Assembly (NCBI GenBank): GCA_017893485.1
Contig: JACEHZ010000211.1
Location: 992,001 to 1,056,000 of the forward strand
Source of the DNA: Hemerocallis citrina
Lineage: Eukaryota > Streptophyta > Magnoliopsida > Asparagales > Asphodelaceae
Reading direction: 5' to 3'
Length of the DNA stretch: 64,000 nt
Notes under the pieces: generated by a model
Databases searched by the model: none
Told to the model about the DNA's origin: nothing
Seen by the model: the letters and a program-made list of their open reading frames with translations, nothing else
Made by a program: the position numbers and the translations under genes
Part shown: positions 10,345 to 22,682 of the stretch, in pieces
Layout of the letters: each line of letters begins with the position of its first letter
Position numbering within the stretch: position 1 is the first letter of the stretch

Positions 10345-10545
10345 TTTTGAGGCTACGCATACCATGATTTATTGGATAGTCTAATGGATGGCATAGTATA
10401 TAAACTTTACACAACTGATGCACGCGTTTTTGAGGCTACGACTGGTGAACCTCTTGGAATTTCCTTGTCAACTGTACCATGATTTATTGGATATAAGTCT
10501 AATGGATACCATAGTATAGAAACTTTACACAACTGATCCAAAACT
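10345..10545. repeat. Imperfect direct duplication
   Basis: The segment gtttttgaggctacg...ccatgatttattggat...ctttacacaactgatg occurs twice (about 10345-10420 and 10427-10545). The second copy carries about 37 extra bp. No function is apparent. Confidence 0.6.
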
Positions 10546-10569
10546 TGGTAGTTTGGCTACCATCCTATC

Positions 10570-10776
10570 CAGGGCCGGCCCTGAGTTCCGGGGGGCCCTA
10601 GGCGAACTTCCGAAATGGCCCCCCCTGCCCCATATAAAAAAATAAAAAAAAAATTATGCGCGAAACGCGTGCCTATATTTATAAGGAAAGTTTGAAATCG
10701 GGGGCCCCAAAAATGGCAAATTCCGCGGGGGCCCGAGGCGGCCGCCTTGCCCGCCTACATATCAGGGCCGGCCCTG
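10570..10776. mobile_element. hAT-type MITE, 207 bp
   Basis: It has exact 8-bp TSDs atcctatc (10562-10569 and 10777-10784) and perfect terminal inverted repeats cagggccggccctga. The ends are themselves palindromic (GGGCCGGCCC). The 8-bp TSD and CAGGG ends assign it to hAT. The interior is G+C-rich at its edges and non-coding. Confidence 0.88.
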
Positions 10777-12039
10777 ATCCTATCGTACTCTAATCTCGAT
10801 CTGTGTCCAAACCAAAAGAAATCAGTCACGGTAAGCCTGATTATAGTAAGCCGTATAAGGAAGCCATTATGATTTGTATGGACTAGATTAATGCTCTGAT
10901 GTCCTTCATGTTTTGTGAAGGCAGTTGAGATTGGAGCTCTTAAGTTATGTTAATATTTTTATTATTAGACCACACACACACACACACCCACCAAAAAATA
11001 AAAAAAAAAACACGATCAGATCTGCAACAACAAGCCTACAACTAGCGACCAGAAACTCCCCCAAAGAACTCCCCTCAATCTCCAAATCTCCATTAATCTT
11101 CTCCATTCTTTTCACTTCCCTCCTTCAATAATCCACTATTGTCCATCCCTCTGCCATATTTTCCTCTACTTGCTTCCCTTCTCTCCCCCTTTTTCTATTC
11201 CATTTTTTTAGTCGTTCTGGCTCCGGATCTGGTTCTTTTCCTCCTGAATCCGTGGAAGTTGCTGTCATCTTGGACTCGAGTGATCTCGATCTACATGGTC
11301 CAGGCTCTTATTATAGTATGTGTTTCTATGCACACCCCTGTCGTTTTTTTGTGTGGATATATTGATATATTCTCTCTATATAAATATAGCACGTGCATAT
11401 GTGTAACACGTGTAATGAACATACAATTGATTGGATATTGGAACGCGGATTTGTGGGCTTATAACCCGATACCAAAATCAGTATTTAGGAATAAATACTG
11501 GCTTGTGATAACAGTCTAGGTATTCCAATATTGATACCTAGAATAAATATCTCAAGCAACTTAGATCTAGAGATAAAAATCTTAATTCCCAATTGTTAAT
11601 TTCTCACAAAACTAACAGTTTTCAGTCCTGAAATCTTCTCTATAACTTCTCCCCTATCATCTCGGTAAATATCTCTCCCTTTTATGATTTCTATTGTGTT
11701 TATTTTCGTGCATGTTGTTTTATTTGGTCTTTGAGCTTACTATTATCATGTATTTCATTTCACACTCTACCTCTTCTCCCTACCCTCCACCGCTCATCCC
11801 TTAGGTGTCTCTCTGTTTTTGGGGTTTTAGCCCTTTTCTTCTCCTTTTGCTGGCTTTTTAGCTGCTTTATTCCTGGTCTCTTTTAGTGGGCCGCAAGTAT
11901 CATGGTAGATTCTTGGGTGTGTGTGTATATATAGTGGGCCCCAATCCCCAAACCTCCTTCCCCTGTCTTGGTTGTTTGCTGCGATCTTTCTCCGGAATTA
12001 TCCACCAAGATTGAAAAGTTGGGAGTGTTTTGGAGCTAT

Positions 12040-12710
12040 TTTCCTTTTTGGTGGGCCAATTTCTAATTTCACTCTAGATTCGTTCCTCTGCAATGCTTGC
12101 GGTGTCAAGGATTGGATTGGACTTGGGCAGTCAATGCTTGCTCCAACGGCGACATCGTCATTAAGTGTCCCTCTGCTAAGATTTTGTGTGATTTGGTTTC
12201 CAAACAATCTTTTTCTATCAGGTTTGTTAACATCCTCATTTGCGAATGGGTGTTCTCTGGGTCTGCGCTTCCCGAACTTCAGTAACTTCCAGGGGCGGAG
12301 CTTAGTGAGGGCCGGGGTGCCCGGGCCCCTCCCCAGAATTTTCAAAAAACCTCATTCACGCTATTAAAAATTTTATATATCCTTCAAAAAAAAATTTATA
12401 ATTTAACCCCCATGAAAACTAAATTTTATTGTTTGACCATCTAAAAATTATGTAAAATTTCTATATTTTTACATGTAATCATATAATTTTACCTTGGCTC
12501 TCCCGGTAAAATTGTCCTGGCTTCGCCCCTGTTAACTTCCTACCAAAGTCACCATATTAGGCCTCCCCCCTTACTGTGACTCCCCTCGCCTTGTTGCAGC
12601 CATGACTAAATGTACTGGGGACCTCACGTGTACCAATTCCACTTCCCTCCTAGCTTTGGGTTGCATGCATGTTGCTTATTGCCTTGGAATAAGATAAGTG
12701 TCATTTTCTA
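12040..12710 (+). pseudogene. LINE ORF1 remnant (DUF4283-like)
   Basis: One frame before the MITE reads VIKCPSAKILCDLVSKQSFS and WVFSGSALPEL. The frame resumes after the MITE at 12540 with TKVTILGLPPYCDSPRLVAA. A Trp-containing segment followed by a 'GLPP' loop is the signature of the DUF4283 domain in plant L1 ORF1 proteins. The hAT MITE at 12290 lies in the middle. Frameshifts and stops elsewhere leave no long frame. The role would have been RNA binding in the LINE ribonucleoprotein. Confidence 0.5.
12290..12531. mobile_element. hAT-type MITE inside LINE ORF1
   Basis: TIRs are caggggcggagc and gcttcgcccctg. The TSDs are gtaacttc (12282-12289) and ttaacttc (12532-12539), 7 of 8 identical. 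It is 242 bp, non-coding and A+T-rich inside. It interrupts the LINE ORF1 remnant, so it is younger than the LINE. Confidence 0.85.
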
Positions 12711-13605
12711 TTACAGTATCTTATCATGATTCCCCGACCTCTGTTACGGCTTCTCTTCCGATATCCATCTCTCCTTCTACTCTAGGCGAAGCACACTAGC
12801 TCCTTCATTGAAGGCTCATCTACTAAAGTTCATCCCTCCTCTGAGCTCCCCATTCAGCATAAGAGTTCTTCTTGTGGTGGGTTTCGAGAGATTTTTTTTC
12901 CGCCCTTGTGCAGTAGGGCTGGTGCTCCTCCCTCGAGACCTGCTAAACCCCCTAGTGTGGATTAACCCTATGCTCGTGGCATTTAAATCATCCAGTCTCC
13001 CTACTGTTTGTCTGGTTGCTTACTCCAATGCTTCCTCAATTTCTACTCCGATATGTTTCCCTACATCTACTCATGTTATCCCTATGCCCTCTCCGAAGAG
13101 CCTTCCCTCCTCCTCTGATGTGGCTGTTATCCCCCCATACTCCTCCAAAGATGCCTCCTGGCCGGAATGGAATGCTAACCCCCTTTTCTCTTTTGAGTGG
13201 ACTCTTCTAAAAAATATGTTCAGAAATCCTCACCCCCCAAGCCTAAGCAGGATTTCACCTCTTCCAAAGCTGTTGCTGATGATACACAACTCACCACTGC
13301 TTGGATTGATGCAGATACCTTACTGTCTGATGAAGAGATCTTACTGTCCGATGAAGAGACAAATCTCTCCATCCTCTTTACCAGTTGGAAGGTATCTTTT
13401 CTTTCAATGTTTCAACATTTTCTTTTCTTTTCTTATGTTAAGAATGTTTCTATTGATGATGTAGCTTTTTACTACTATCCTTTCTCTCTGTTACAAAACT
13501 ATAACTCTTTCCTTTTTATTTATCACTCCCTTATTCTTTCCTGCGAATATGGTCAGGGCTCTGTGATTGGCCTTGGCTTGCCTCAGCCATGATCTTTGCT
13601 CTCCT

Positions 13606-14230
13606 GAGCATCCACAGTCGTGCATGCTATAAAATTCATATATGCATATTTAGAAATAACATTTCGTTGTTTTGGAGCAGTGACGAAATCAAAATGTAGC
13701 AAAGTTAAGAGGAAATTTGAACGGACGAAACATGATGTTTCGTCTAAAGAAAATCCTATACAAAATCTTATACAATCCATCTCATAGAATCTTCCCCACT
13801 ATTCATCTTCTTCATCCAATTGTTCATCTCTTTACACCATACTAAATCTTATACATATTTCTCCATAGAATCCAAAAATTGGGCAAAAAGCACCTCCATT
13901 TCTCTTTGATGAAACATGAATCATGGAGGAAATATCATGTTTCGCCCGTGGGGTTTTTTTTTTGTTCCAAAATCTTTTAAATTAAAAAAAGTCCTCTATT
14001 TTCATCAGACAAAACATGATGTTTCGTCTGATGGATTAAAAATATTAGAAAATATTTGAAATGAGACATCATGTTTTGTCCGCTATAATATGTGTATTGT
14101 TATATCTTCTCTCAAATATAGTACTCTACTGTAGCGAAAAGGAAAAAATATGCATATATAGCACACAACTGTAATGCTCAAAGTGCTATAAAATGCAAAA
14201 TATCCATATATAGAACACGATTGGGGATGC
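13606..14230. mobile_element. MITE with GAGCATCC ends
   Basis: The left end gagcatccacagtcgtgc pairs with the right end cacgattggggatgc as imperfect inverted repeats, with further subterminal pairs (atatgcatat, gcacacaactgtaatgctca). The motif aaacatgatgtttcgtc recurs three to four times inside as short palindromes. The ends resemble the PIF/Harbinger element at 25871 (GAGCATCT), but a clear TNA duplication is not evident. It sits within LINE DNA. Confidence 0.5.
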
Positions 14231-14794
14231 AAGTATAACTCTTCTTTGTCTACTTCCTCTCCTCAGTAGGCTTCTTCTAAGGTTACACCTCCCAATATTC
14301 AAGCGCCTATTCATTACACTCAACCTATGTTATCTACTTACAGTACTCCTTCTCATGCTATTGCTAATCCCATCCTTTTCAACCCTCCTTCACTGAATTC
14401 TCAAAAGCATCCTTTTCAACCCTAATCCTATTTCTCTGCAACTCCCTAAAAGAAAGTATTCCAAAAAAATTATATAGCATCCCATATCCGTTCTAGCACT
14501 TGTATTCGTGCTAAGAAAGATGCAGACCTCTCTTCCACTTCTAAAGCATCGTTAGCTGTGCAAATTAGAAATCTTGAGATCCCTCTGATCCCAGAGGTTG
14601 TCGATCCCACTCAACCGCTAGGTTCGGCTTATCAAGTTCAATTTGATACTCTTTCTAACCTTGAAATGACTACGCACATGGGTTTCATTGTTGACCACTC
14701 ATTCTGATTGCCTTCATTCCATCCGGAAGCTTGAATGTTCCAGACTTGGTGTTGATTATTGTGATTATGTTTAACGTGTCCTAGAATAATCGTG

Positions 14795-16338
14795 AGCATG
14801 GTAGCACCCATAAAAGAGAAGCTATCTACAATCTCCTCTCTACTATTCGCTGCAATATTATCTCCGTCCAAGAGTCCAAACTGGACTCTATTTCCTCTTC
14901 TATTATCCGCTCTCTTGGTGGCATTGTTATTACTCAATGGATACCCCTTCATGCTTACCATTCTTGCGAAGACATTCTTTTAGGATTCAAAAGTTCACTC
15001 TTTGACCTGATCTCAGTCCGGCGCCTCAAATTCTTTCTAGTTGTTGGCCTTGAATGGTTTAGAATTTAATTGTAACCTTACGGTCGTTTCGGTCTACGGT
15101 CCATTGACTCCTAATATTCGCCACGAATTCTGGGACGAATCCCTTTCCTTTTATGGCTTTATTCATGGATTCTGGATTTTCTGTGGCGACTTCAAAGTCA
15201 CCAGGTTTTCTCATGAAAGACTTGGGAACTCGTCTAGGCAACGAGATTCCGAATATTTCAATAATTGTATTCGCACCCTTCAGCTTGTTGACCTACCAAT
15301 CAATGGTAGGACCTTTACCTGATCGAACATGCACTTGTTATCTTCAATGGCTAAATTGGATTGTTTTATGGTTTTCAATGATTAGATTTCATTCTTCCAC
15401 AGCTCTTTTTGTTCAGGATTTCCTAAATCCATGTTCCGACCATGTCCCTATTGGAATACACTTGAATTTCAACTTCTCGAAACATTTAAATTTCGTTTTG
15501 AGAAATTTTGATCAGTTTTGTTAATCTAATTACTAACTGCCTCTCATCGGTGGTTGGTTTTCATGGTCTTGCTAAAACTCCATGCGGTTAAGTATGGTTG
15601 TAAAATTCGGCACAAGCAGAGATTCCACAACTCTCGTGCTTTGCAAAAAAAATATTTCTCTCCTCTATTCACCATTTTTAATCAGTTGGAAGAATCGGGC
15701 CCCATTTCTGCGCAGGATAGAAAAATTAGAAGTGAGTGAAAAAAAAGAATTTCAATCTATTTTATACCAGGATCACATCAAATGAGCTCAACGGGCCAAA
15801 ATTAAATGCCTTATTTGGTGTTGGACTAAATCTGGTTTTTATTTTGTAATGTCATGTTATGATTTTCTTAATACTGGAGGTGTATCCTCTCCATTTTCCA
15901 AGATTGTGTGGAAATGCATTGCACCTCTGAAGGTTTGCATTCTGACTTGGTTAACTATTCATAATAAACTCCTCACAATTGAAATTCTTATTAAAAAAAA
16001 TCTATGATTGGTCAGAAATGTGTTTTTTTGTCATCTTCATCTTGAGAACGCTAGATATTTATTTATTAACTACCCTGTCATTCTCCCATTTTGGTCCGTT
16101 TGCAAGCGAGCTTGGCTTGTAAATAGTAGGCCCGGATCCGTTAACCCTTGGTGGGGGTAAATGGAGATCTCACTGCGTAAAGCGTTTTTTCTTAGATCTT
16201 GGGACCTTTCGATGATGGCTTTGATCTGGATAATATGGAAAGAGAGAAATAATAGGGTTTTTGCTAATTTTAGTTGTTCCATTAATAGTTTGATCAAGGA
16301 TCTCCTTTTCTACACTAATTTTTGGGCTAGTTCCCTTC
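14795..16338 (+). pseudogene. LINE ORF2 remnant: endonuclease and RT zinc-binding region
   Basis: Motifs in order: REAIYNLLSTIRCNIISVQE and SKLDSISSSIIRSLGG (endonuclease N-terminus, catalytic Glu in VQESK); VVSVYGP; FCGDFKVTRFSHERLG (the usual GDFN reads GDFK); LQLVDLPINGRTFT; and PCSDHVPI, the terminal SDH catalytic motif. Downstream are DHIK, a stop, then AQRAKIK, which normally leads into the RT. The sequence instead jumps to WTKSGFYFVMSCYDFLN and PLKVCILTWLTIHNKLL, the zf-RVT region downstream of RT. Several stops and frameshifts break the frame. The gypsy element at 16339 cuts the C-terminal part. Confidence 0.8.
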
Positions 16339-17555
16339 TGTTGAGGACATCCATTCTATTTAGTTTAGTATTTTATTTTAGTACCATATTTGTTTTTGGC
16401 AATTATAGCTATATGTAATCTTTTTTATGCATTAGGATATTTCTAAGATTTTAAAATATTTTGAAATTTGTATCAAGATTTGTTTTGAGCCTATATATAG
16501 GCCTTAAGATTAATGAGAAAGTATGCTATTCTTGATTAAAAATTATTGTGTTGAGTTTTGCTCTTCATCTCTCCTTTGTGTGATACAATAGAGATCCAAC
16601 TTATTAGGGTTTGTGATAAGTCCTAATAAAATTTTAGGGTTTGTGATAAACTCTAAAACTACTCCAAATCCCCAAATCCCCAAATCACTTAAACCCAAAC
16701 CCTAATCTCCAAAATCCAACTTAATAACCCTAACCCGTTCTCTCTCCTTCTTCCCCTTCGTGATCCCGAACCCACCATTGTTCCCCTACCTCCTTCGATT
16801 TTTCCCTCACCTTCACAACCAAAACCAATTCAACAAATCCCCAAATTGATTTCCCCAAAATCCCAATCCACAGATACAACCCAAATCCTAGCTCTAACCC
16901 TCAACTCCGTCGTCGACCATCACCCTACCTCATCCCCTTCCTCCCCCAGTCGCGATGCTAGCCAGCCCTCGCGCCGCCCATGCCCAACACTCGCCGACCA
17001 ACAGAGCCCCGTCGCTCCCTGCCTCCTCTTCCTTGTCGCGGCCAGCAGCGACGCAACCCCCGCGACCCAGCAAGTCCCCCGCCATCCCCTATGTTCCCTG
17101 GCTCCTCTCGACGACGCCGCAACAACAGCACGAGACCTCGGTGCCCCTATGCTGATCCTCGCTCTTGCTATCAACCCGAGATCTAACCCTAGTTTCTTCG
17201 AACCCCGGTATACTCTTTCCATTTTTTTCAAATATTTGCGTTATACCGCTTTATCATCTCTACTATATTATTTAATTTAACTGTCGACCACAAATATCGA
17301 GATTGAGTGTTCCACTTGCCTAATTAGAGCACGAATCACTATTGACTCTTTTACTTGCTAAGAACGTTTAGGGATTTAATTATTGATTGTTAGAACTGAA
17401 TTATTAATTGGGCTTGCTAAACTTAATTCAATTCTTGAAAATCCATCAAACCGATCAATTATTTAAAATTCTAACTTTGATCCGCATTATATGTTGGTAA
17501 AATTAATTCTTTAAGATTCTTGGAAATTCTTTATTTAGGATTACGTTTTACATCA
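16339..17555 (+). repeat. Gypsy 5' LTR
   Basis: Starts TGTTGAGGACATCC and ends ttacgttttacatca. It carries tatatatagg (near 16493), a likely TATA box also present in the 3' LTR. A C-rich stretch (about 16900-17150) is open by chance in several frames. Confidence 0.85.
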
Positions 17556-17558
17556 TTT

Positions 17559-17570
17559 TGGTATCAGAGC
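17559..17570 (+). other. Gypsy primer-binding site
   Basis: tggtatcagagc, an exact complement of the initiator tRNA-Met 3' end, lies 3 bp after the 5' LTR. Confidence 0.9.
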
Positions 17571-17738
17571 GAAGGTTCTTAAAACCCTAGTTCTTGAATC
17601 ATTTAGGCATCAATTTTCACATTCATTTAGGATCATGTAGTCTTTTATTTTTCTTTCTTTATTTTAGGTCATTTCAGATTTATTTAAAGTATATATATAT
17701 AAAAGTACACACGATCCATAGTTTTCCCCTTTTGGTGA

Positions 17739-19691
17739 ATGCGTCTTCGCAGCACCATCAGAGATCCTGACGAGCCTTTCTTATCCCTTCCACATCACCC
17801 AATTAGAAATCCTAGACCTTCCCGACCTGAAATGGACAATTCTGATATTTCTGTTACTCTAATTGCCATTCAAGCAACTCTTGCCAATATCAATCATAGG
17901 CTTGAAAAAGTGGAATTAAATCAAATTGTTGCCCCTGAGCTTCATGCTAATCATCAGATCCCTCAAAGGAATGTTCGAGACGATCGACGTCAAGAACGTG
18001 ATCCTGACGAACAATATAAAAGGAACGTTAAGGCTGACGTTCCCCATTTTGAAGGCCGCATGGAACCCCATGCTTATCTTGATTGGATTTGTGCGATGGA
18101 CCATTACTTTGTGTGGTTTGACATGAGCGAAACTCTGAAGGTTAAATTTGCCACTATGAAATTGACGGGTAAAGCTCAACAATACTGGACCAATCTTGAA
18201 CATGCCCGCAGAGGCCGAGGCCTGGCACCCATAGCCACTTGGGAAGCCATGAAAGAGAAGCTCACTGAGAGATATGTACTGTTATCGTTCCACACCTGAT
18301 TTTTAGATTTGTGGAACCAACTCTATCAAGGAAGTAAATCCACACAAGAATATGTTGATAAATTTGATGACTTCCTTATTCGGTGCAATGCTTTAGGTAA
18401 AGAGAGTGAAAAATAAACTCTTTCTAGGTTCAGGACTGGATTACGAGCCGATTTGAGGAACGAGCTAATTCATAAAAATGTGAACTCATTAGCGGCAGCT
18501 TATGCTCTTGTCCTCGATATGGATTTCCTTAAAGAAAGTTTCCATTACAAGTCCAGCAATTCGATGGATCATTCCTCCAGAATAAATCCTCCTGATCCCT
18601 CTAGAACTGAGCACTCCTCTCCTCAGTATCCTAACAAGTCTTACCCAAAAAAACATACTTCAAATTTCTATTCACTTAGAAATAACAACACAGGTAAGAA
18701 TACTGAAAGAGACCATTCTAAGATTAATCATCTCACTAAGTGCTATAAATGTAAGGGATACGACCATATTGCTGAAAACTGTCCCGACCCAAGTAGGATC
18801 AATATAGTAGAGGGTACCGCAGTCATCGCTGATGAGCCCGACAATGAGTTTACCTATGAACCTAATGTAAATGATGACTTTGATGAAAAAGAGGATGACC
18901 AGTCTCTCAATTGTATTCAGTCATTCCAGTCACCTCCATTGAGTGTACCTGAATCACCCATTCCTTCCCAAGTCACTTGGCAGCCTATTGATTTTATCCA
19001 TGTGTTAGAATATCTTAGAGTCACAAAATCTGCACCCACATTTGCATATCACATTCATGACTTGTATAGAGAATTTTTTAAGGAACTTAATGAGAATAAT
19101 TTTAACTACAAGTTAATAGCAGATACTAGAAGGAAATTTATAACTTTTGATATTGGTGACGAAGAGATGTTTCGGATTCGTCCGGAATGGTTTTTAGTTG
19201 GATCCGTTAAGAACTTGAACATATGTGCTGCAGGCCCATTTAAGATTCTACATACAATCAATGAAAATACCTATGTCGTTGACCTTCCTGGAGGCTTTGG
19301 CATAAGTAAGACTTTCAATACTGAGGATCTAGTACTCTATGAAGAATCAAAATTCAACCCTAGAAATGTTCTTATAGATGAGCCTACCCTGCAGCCTAAT
19401 GGTGAGATTCCCACGTTTACCCCTCTACCTGATACTATTTACCCACCGACAGAAAAATTGAATAATATTTTAGATGATCTGATAATCTCTATAAGAGATG
19501 ATGGTATACACAAGTATTTGGTAATGTGGAAGAACAAGCCGAAGTCGGATGACACTTGCAGTGATCGTGAGGAGCTCCCACAACTGAATCCAGATCTTTT
19601 GGAGCACCATGATAGGATCACTGGTTTTGACTCGACTGGGTCGAGCTCTCTCCCAGCCGGAGAGAATGATGAGGACATCCATTCTATTTAG
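17739..19691 (+). pseudogene. Gag fused to integrase C-terminus and chromodomain
   Basis: A single 651-codon frame is broken only by TGA at 18297-18299 and TAA at 18414-18416; both fit CGA-to-TGA and CAA-to-TAA changes. The N-terminal half is a Retrotrans_gag domain (FEGRMEPHAYLDWI, KLTGKAQQYW), followed by an intact CX2CX4HX4C knuckle, CYKCKGYDHIAENC. Beyond an acidic linker the frame runs straight into the integrase C-terminal region (FRIRPEWF, GPFKILHTINENTYVVDLP, FGISKTFNTEDL). It ends in a chromodomain-like tail (NNILDDLIISIRD, KYLVMWKNKP), where the expected Trp of 'TW' is replaced. All catalytic pol domains are absent. The product could have bound RNA and chromatin but needed helper enzymes. 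Confidence 0.82.
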
Positions 19692-20872
19692 TTTAGTATT
19701 TTATTTCAGTACCATATTTGTTTTTGACAATTATAGCTATATGTAATCTTTTTTTTTATGCATTAGGATATTTCTGAGACTTTAGAATATTTTGAGATTT
19801 GTATCAAGATTTGTTTTGAGTCTATATATAGGCCTTGAGATTAATGAGAAAGTATGCTATTCTTGATTAAAAATTATTGTGTTGAGTTTTGCTCTTCATC
19901 TCTTCTTTGTGTGGTACAATTGAGATCCAACTTATTAGGGTTTGTGATAAGTCCTAATAAAATTTTAGGGTTGGTGATAAACTCTAAAACTACCCCCAAA
20001 TCCCCAAATCACTTAAACCCAAACCCTAATCTCCAAAATCCAACTTAATAATCCTAGCCTGTCTCTTTCCTTCTTCGTCCCCTTCGTGATCCCGAACCCA
20101 CCACTGTTCTTCCACCTCCTTCGATTTTTCCCTTACCTTCACCACCAAAACCAATTCAACAAATCCCCAAATTGATTTCCCCAAAATCCCAATCCACAGA
20201 TTCAACCCAAATCCTATCTCTAACCCTCAACTACGTCATCGACCATCACCCTGCCTCATCCCCTTCCTCTCCCAGTCGCGATGCCAGCCAGCCCTCGCGC
20301 CGACCACGCCCAGCACTCGCCGACCAACAGAGCCCCGTCGCTCCCTGCCTCCTTTTTTTTGTCGCGGCAAGCAACGACGCAACCCCCGTGACCCAGCAAG
20401 CCCCCGCCGTCCCCTGTGTGCCCTGGCGACGACGCCGCAACAACAGCACCAAACCTCGGCGGCCCTGTGCTACTCCTCGCTCTTACTGTCAACCCGAGAT
20501 CTAATCCTAGTTTCTTCGAACCCCGGTATATTCTTTCCATTTTTTCAAATATTTGTGTTATACCGCTTTATCATCTATACTATATTATTTAATTTAACTG
20601 TCAATCACTAATATCGAGATTGAGTGTTTCACTTGCCTAATTAGAGTACGAATCACTATTGACTCTTTTACTTTCTAAGAACACTTAGGGATTTAATTAT
20701 TGATTGTTAGAACTGAATTATTAATTGGGTTTGCTAAACTTAATTTAATTTTTAAAAATCCATCAAACCGATTAATTGTTTAAAATTCTAACTTTGATCT
20801 GCATTACGTGTTGGTAAAATTAATCCTTTAAGATTCTTGGAAATTTTTTATTTAGGATTACGTTTTACATCA
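19667..20872 (+). repeat. Gypsy 3' LTR
   Basis: 1,206 bp, aligned throughout with 16339-17555. Starts TGATGAGGACATCC, preceded by cggagagaa as polypurine tract, and ends ttacatca before ctttc. Confidence 0.85.
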
Positions 20873-22080
20873 CTTTCCCCATTCTAAAGTTGTGAAGCTA
20901 TGTTTATCTCACTCCATAATGCGGTTGCTTTGCATCCACATAACTCTCTTCAATCGCTTGTGATTGTTCCTTAATTTTCTTCTCTTGCATCAATTGCTTT
21001 ACTATTCCCGTTCTTACTTTTCCTTCACTTCTTGATTTCTGATCTTTTTCGCATAATTGACTATTGTAGGTCTTTGATGTCCAACTTCTACAGTTGCGTC
21101 GCTCCTATCTTCATTTCAATTGAATATTGTTTTTGGCTTCTATGGTCATTGGGGGCTGTCTTTGAGTTCTCCAAATGATCACTCTCTCTGTTTTGCTCCC
21201 CGTAAGAGGAGGAGGGGGGGGGGGGGGGGGGGTTTCTATTAGCTGTTTTGCTTAATATCTACTTTTTGCTAGATGTGTTCTATTTGTACCAGGCATTTCA
21301 CTCTACTACTGTGCTACTTTTTCCTTAGCCTCCTTGTTCGGAGGTTTTCTGTAATCTGTCTCGCATGTTATTCACCTTTTCCTATTTCTGCTGTTGTTAT
21401 CTAGTGCATTTTCCTTTCATGTTGTGCGGCTCTTTTTATGAGCATTTTTCAGTTTCACATGTCGATTTCTGCTTCATGTTTGTTGTACAGGTTGTGGTTT
21501 ATGCTTTGTTGGTTTTTTGATTCGGTCAGAATTTATTTTGTTTTGCCGTTAGTTGATGTTCTTTGTCAGCTACCTTATTTCTCTTCCTTCTGGATGTGTT
21601 TTTTAGGTCATTGTCTCTATATCAATACACAACCTTTTCAGTTTATGTTGTTTTGAGTTTTTGTTGCTTTACTGTTTGTCAACTTTATGTTATTATGGCG
21701 TGGCTGTTTCTTTGAAATGGGCGGCGTTGATTCAGTTCAAGTGTTTGGTTATGCCGAGTATTTCTTGCTAGCTTTTTTTGGGTTTCTGTCGCTTGCTGAG
21801 GCTCCCTTTGCAGTTTGCTTTGTACTTCGTGGTGACTGGATGTTCTTCTCCTTCCTGCTCTACCATTGGGTTGTATTGCAGCCACCTTATCTGCCTCTTG
21901 AGTTAGTGGATTTTCTATTTTCGCATTTTCATATGGCTATGTATTACTCCTTGTAATCATTTCTATTGTATTACTCCTTGTAATCATTTTAACTGTATGT
22001 TACTCTTTTGTTTATATATATTATTTTGAGGCTGGAGTCGTTCGACTCTATCTGATTATTATTAAAAAAATAAAAAAAAA
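20873..22080 (+). other. 3' part of the second LINE
   Basis: Non-coding or decayed DNA continues the LINE after the gypsy insertion. It is T/G-rich, has a 19-G run at 21214-21232 and ends in the LINE tail. The G run occupies a similar place to that in the LINE at 433-3321, supporting common family membership. No gene is supported. Confidence 0.6.
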
Positions 22081-22682
22081 GGTAGATGCAATGGTGCTAG
22101 TAGTTTGGTTTCAAGGTTTGCTTCTTTGGTTGAAGATATGTATTTAGTGGAGTTCTCTATCTGGTGATTTATAAGCCCATCAAACTTTGGAGAAGGTCAA
22201 TTCTAGTTCCCCCTAGCACTATGAAAATTTTACCTCCTGGACTTTGAGATTTCACAGTACATTATTCTCGTATACTTTCTCAAAGGGTGCACGATGTACA
22301 ACTAACTATGAAAATATCTTGTGTTGGTAAGGTGTTCGTTATGGGGTTGGACTGAAGATAAGATGCTACTTATGTCCCCATTTGAACGACTATTTTTGTG
22401 AAACGCACAAATAAAAGGTCATTTAAGGAACACAGAGAGAGAGAGAGAGAGAGAGAGATTTTTAAAGATACGAGTCAAATGCATGGGTGCAACACACGCA
22501 GAAAAAGAAAAATAAAACCTAAATTAAGTAGTTAAAATGGTGGATTTTTTATGTCCACTTCTTTTGGAGTTATAAATCACTGTTTCCTACTGATACTTAG
22601 AACAAAAAAATTGACATGATTTGTAACTTAGAACAAAAAAGATGATTTTGAAATATAGAACTGTGTATATGAAAAATATCAA
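22081..22682. other. Unassigned DNA with (GA)n
   Basis: A stretch after the LINE poly(A). The first 90 bp give a short open frame (GRCNGASSLVSRFASLVEDM) faintly like a LINE endonuclease region. A (GA)n microsatellite lies at 22436-22459. Nothing else is supported. Confidence 0.4.

Larger units (their letters stand above)
16339..20872 (+). mobile_element. Non-autonomous Ty3/gypsy chromovirus derivative
   Basis: This is a 4,534-bp element with two LTRs of about 1.2 kb (16339-17555 and 19667-20872), TG...CA ends and TSDs ccttc/ctttc (4 of 5). A tRNA-Met PBS lies 3 bp inside the 5' LTR, and a purine tract precedes the 3' LTR. The interior encodes Gag joined in one frame to the integrase C-terminus and a chromodomain, with protease, RT, RNase H and the integrase core missing. 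LTR divergence of a few percent by eye suggests moderate age. It is inserted in the LINE; joining 16338 to 20873 restores continuous LINE sequence. Confidence 0.88.
10985..22080 (+). mobile_element. LINE (L1-like), RT deleted, with three nested insertions
   Basis: After removing the hAT MITE (12290-12531), a MITE (13606-14230) and a gypsy element (16339-20872), about 5.7 kb of LINE remains. It comprises a pyrimidine-rich leader, ORF1 with a DUF4283-like region, an ORF2 apurinic endonuclease (about 14795-15500), an RT zinc-binding region (about 15820-16100), and a T/G-rich 3' region ending ggctggagtcgttcgactct plus poly(A) at 22080. The reverse transcriptase expected between the endonuclease and the zinc-binding part is missing. 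The 5' boundary near 10985, after a CA run, is a guess and I found no TSD. Between 11150 and 12000 I see only leader-like DNA with no supported gene. Confidence 0.7.

Noticed and set aside
16846..17280. 144-codon plus frame and overlapping frames in the gypsy LTR
   Set aside because: A C-rich LTR segment repeated with different frames in the other LTR (20172-20504); the peptide is not conserved between the copies.
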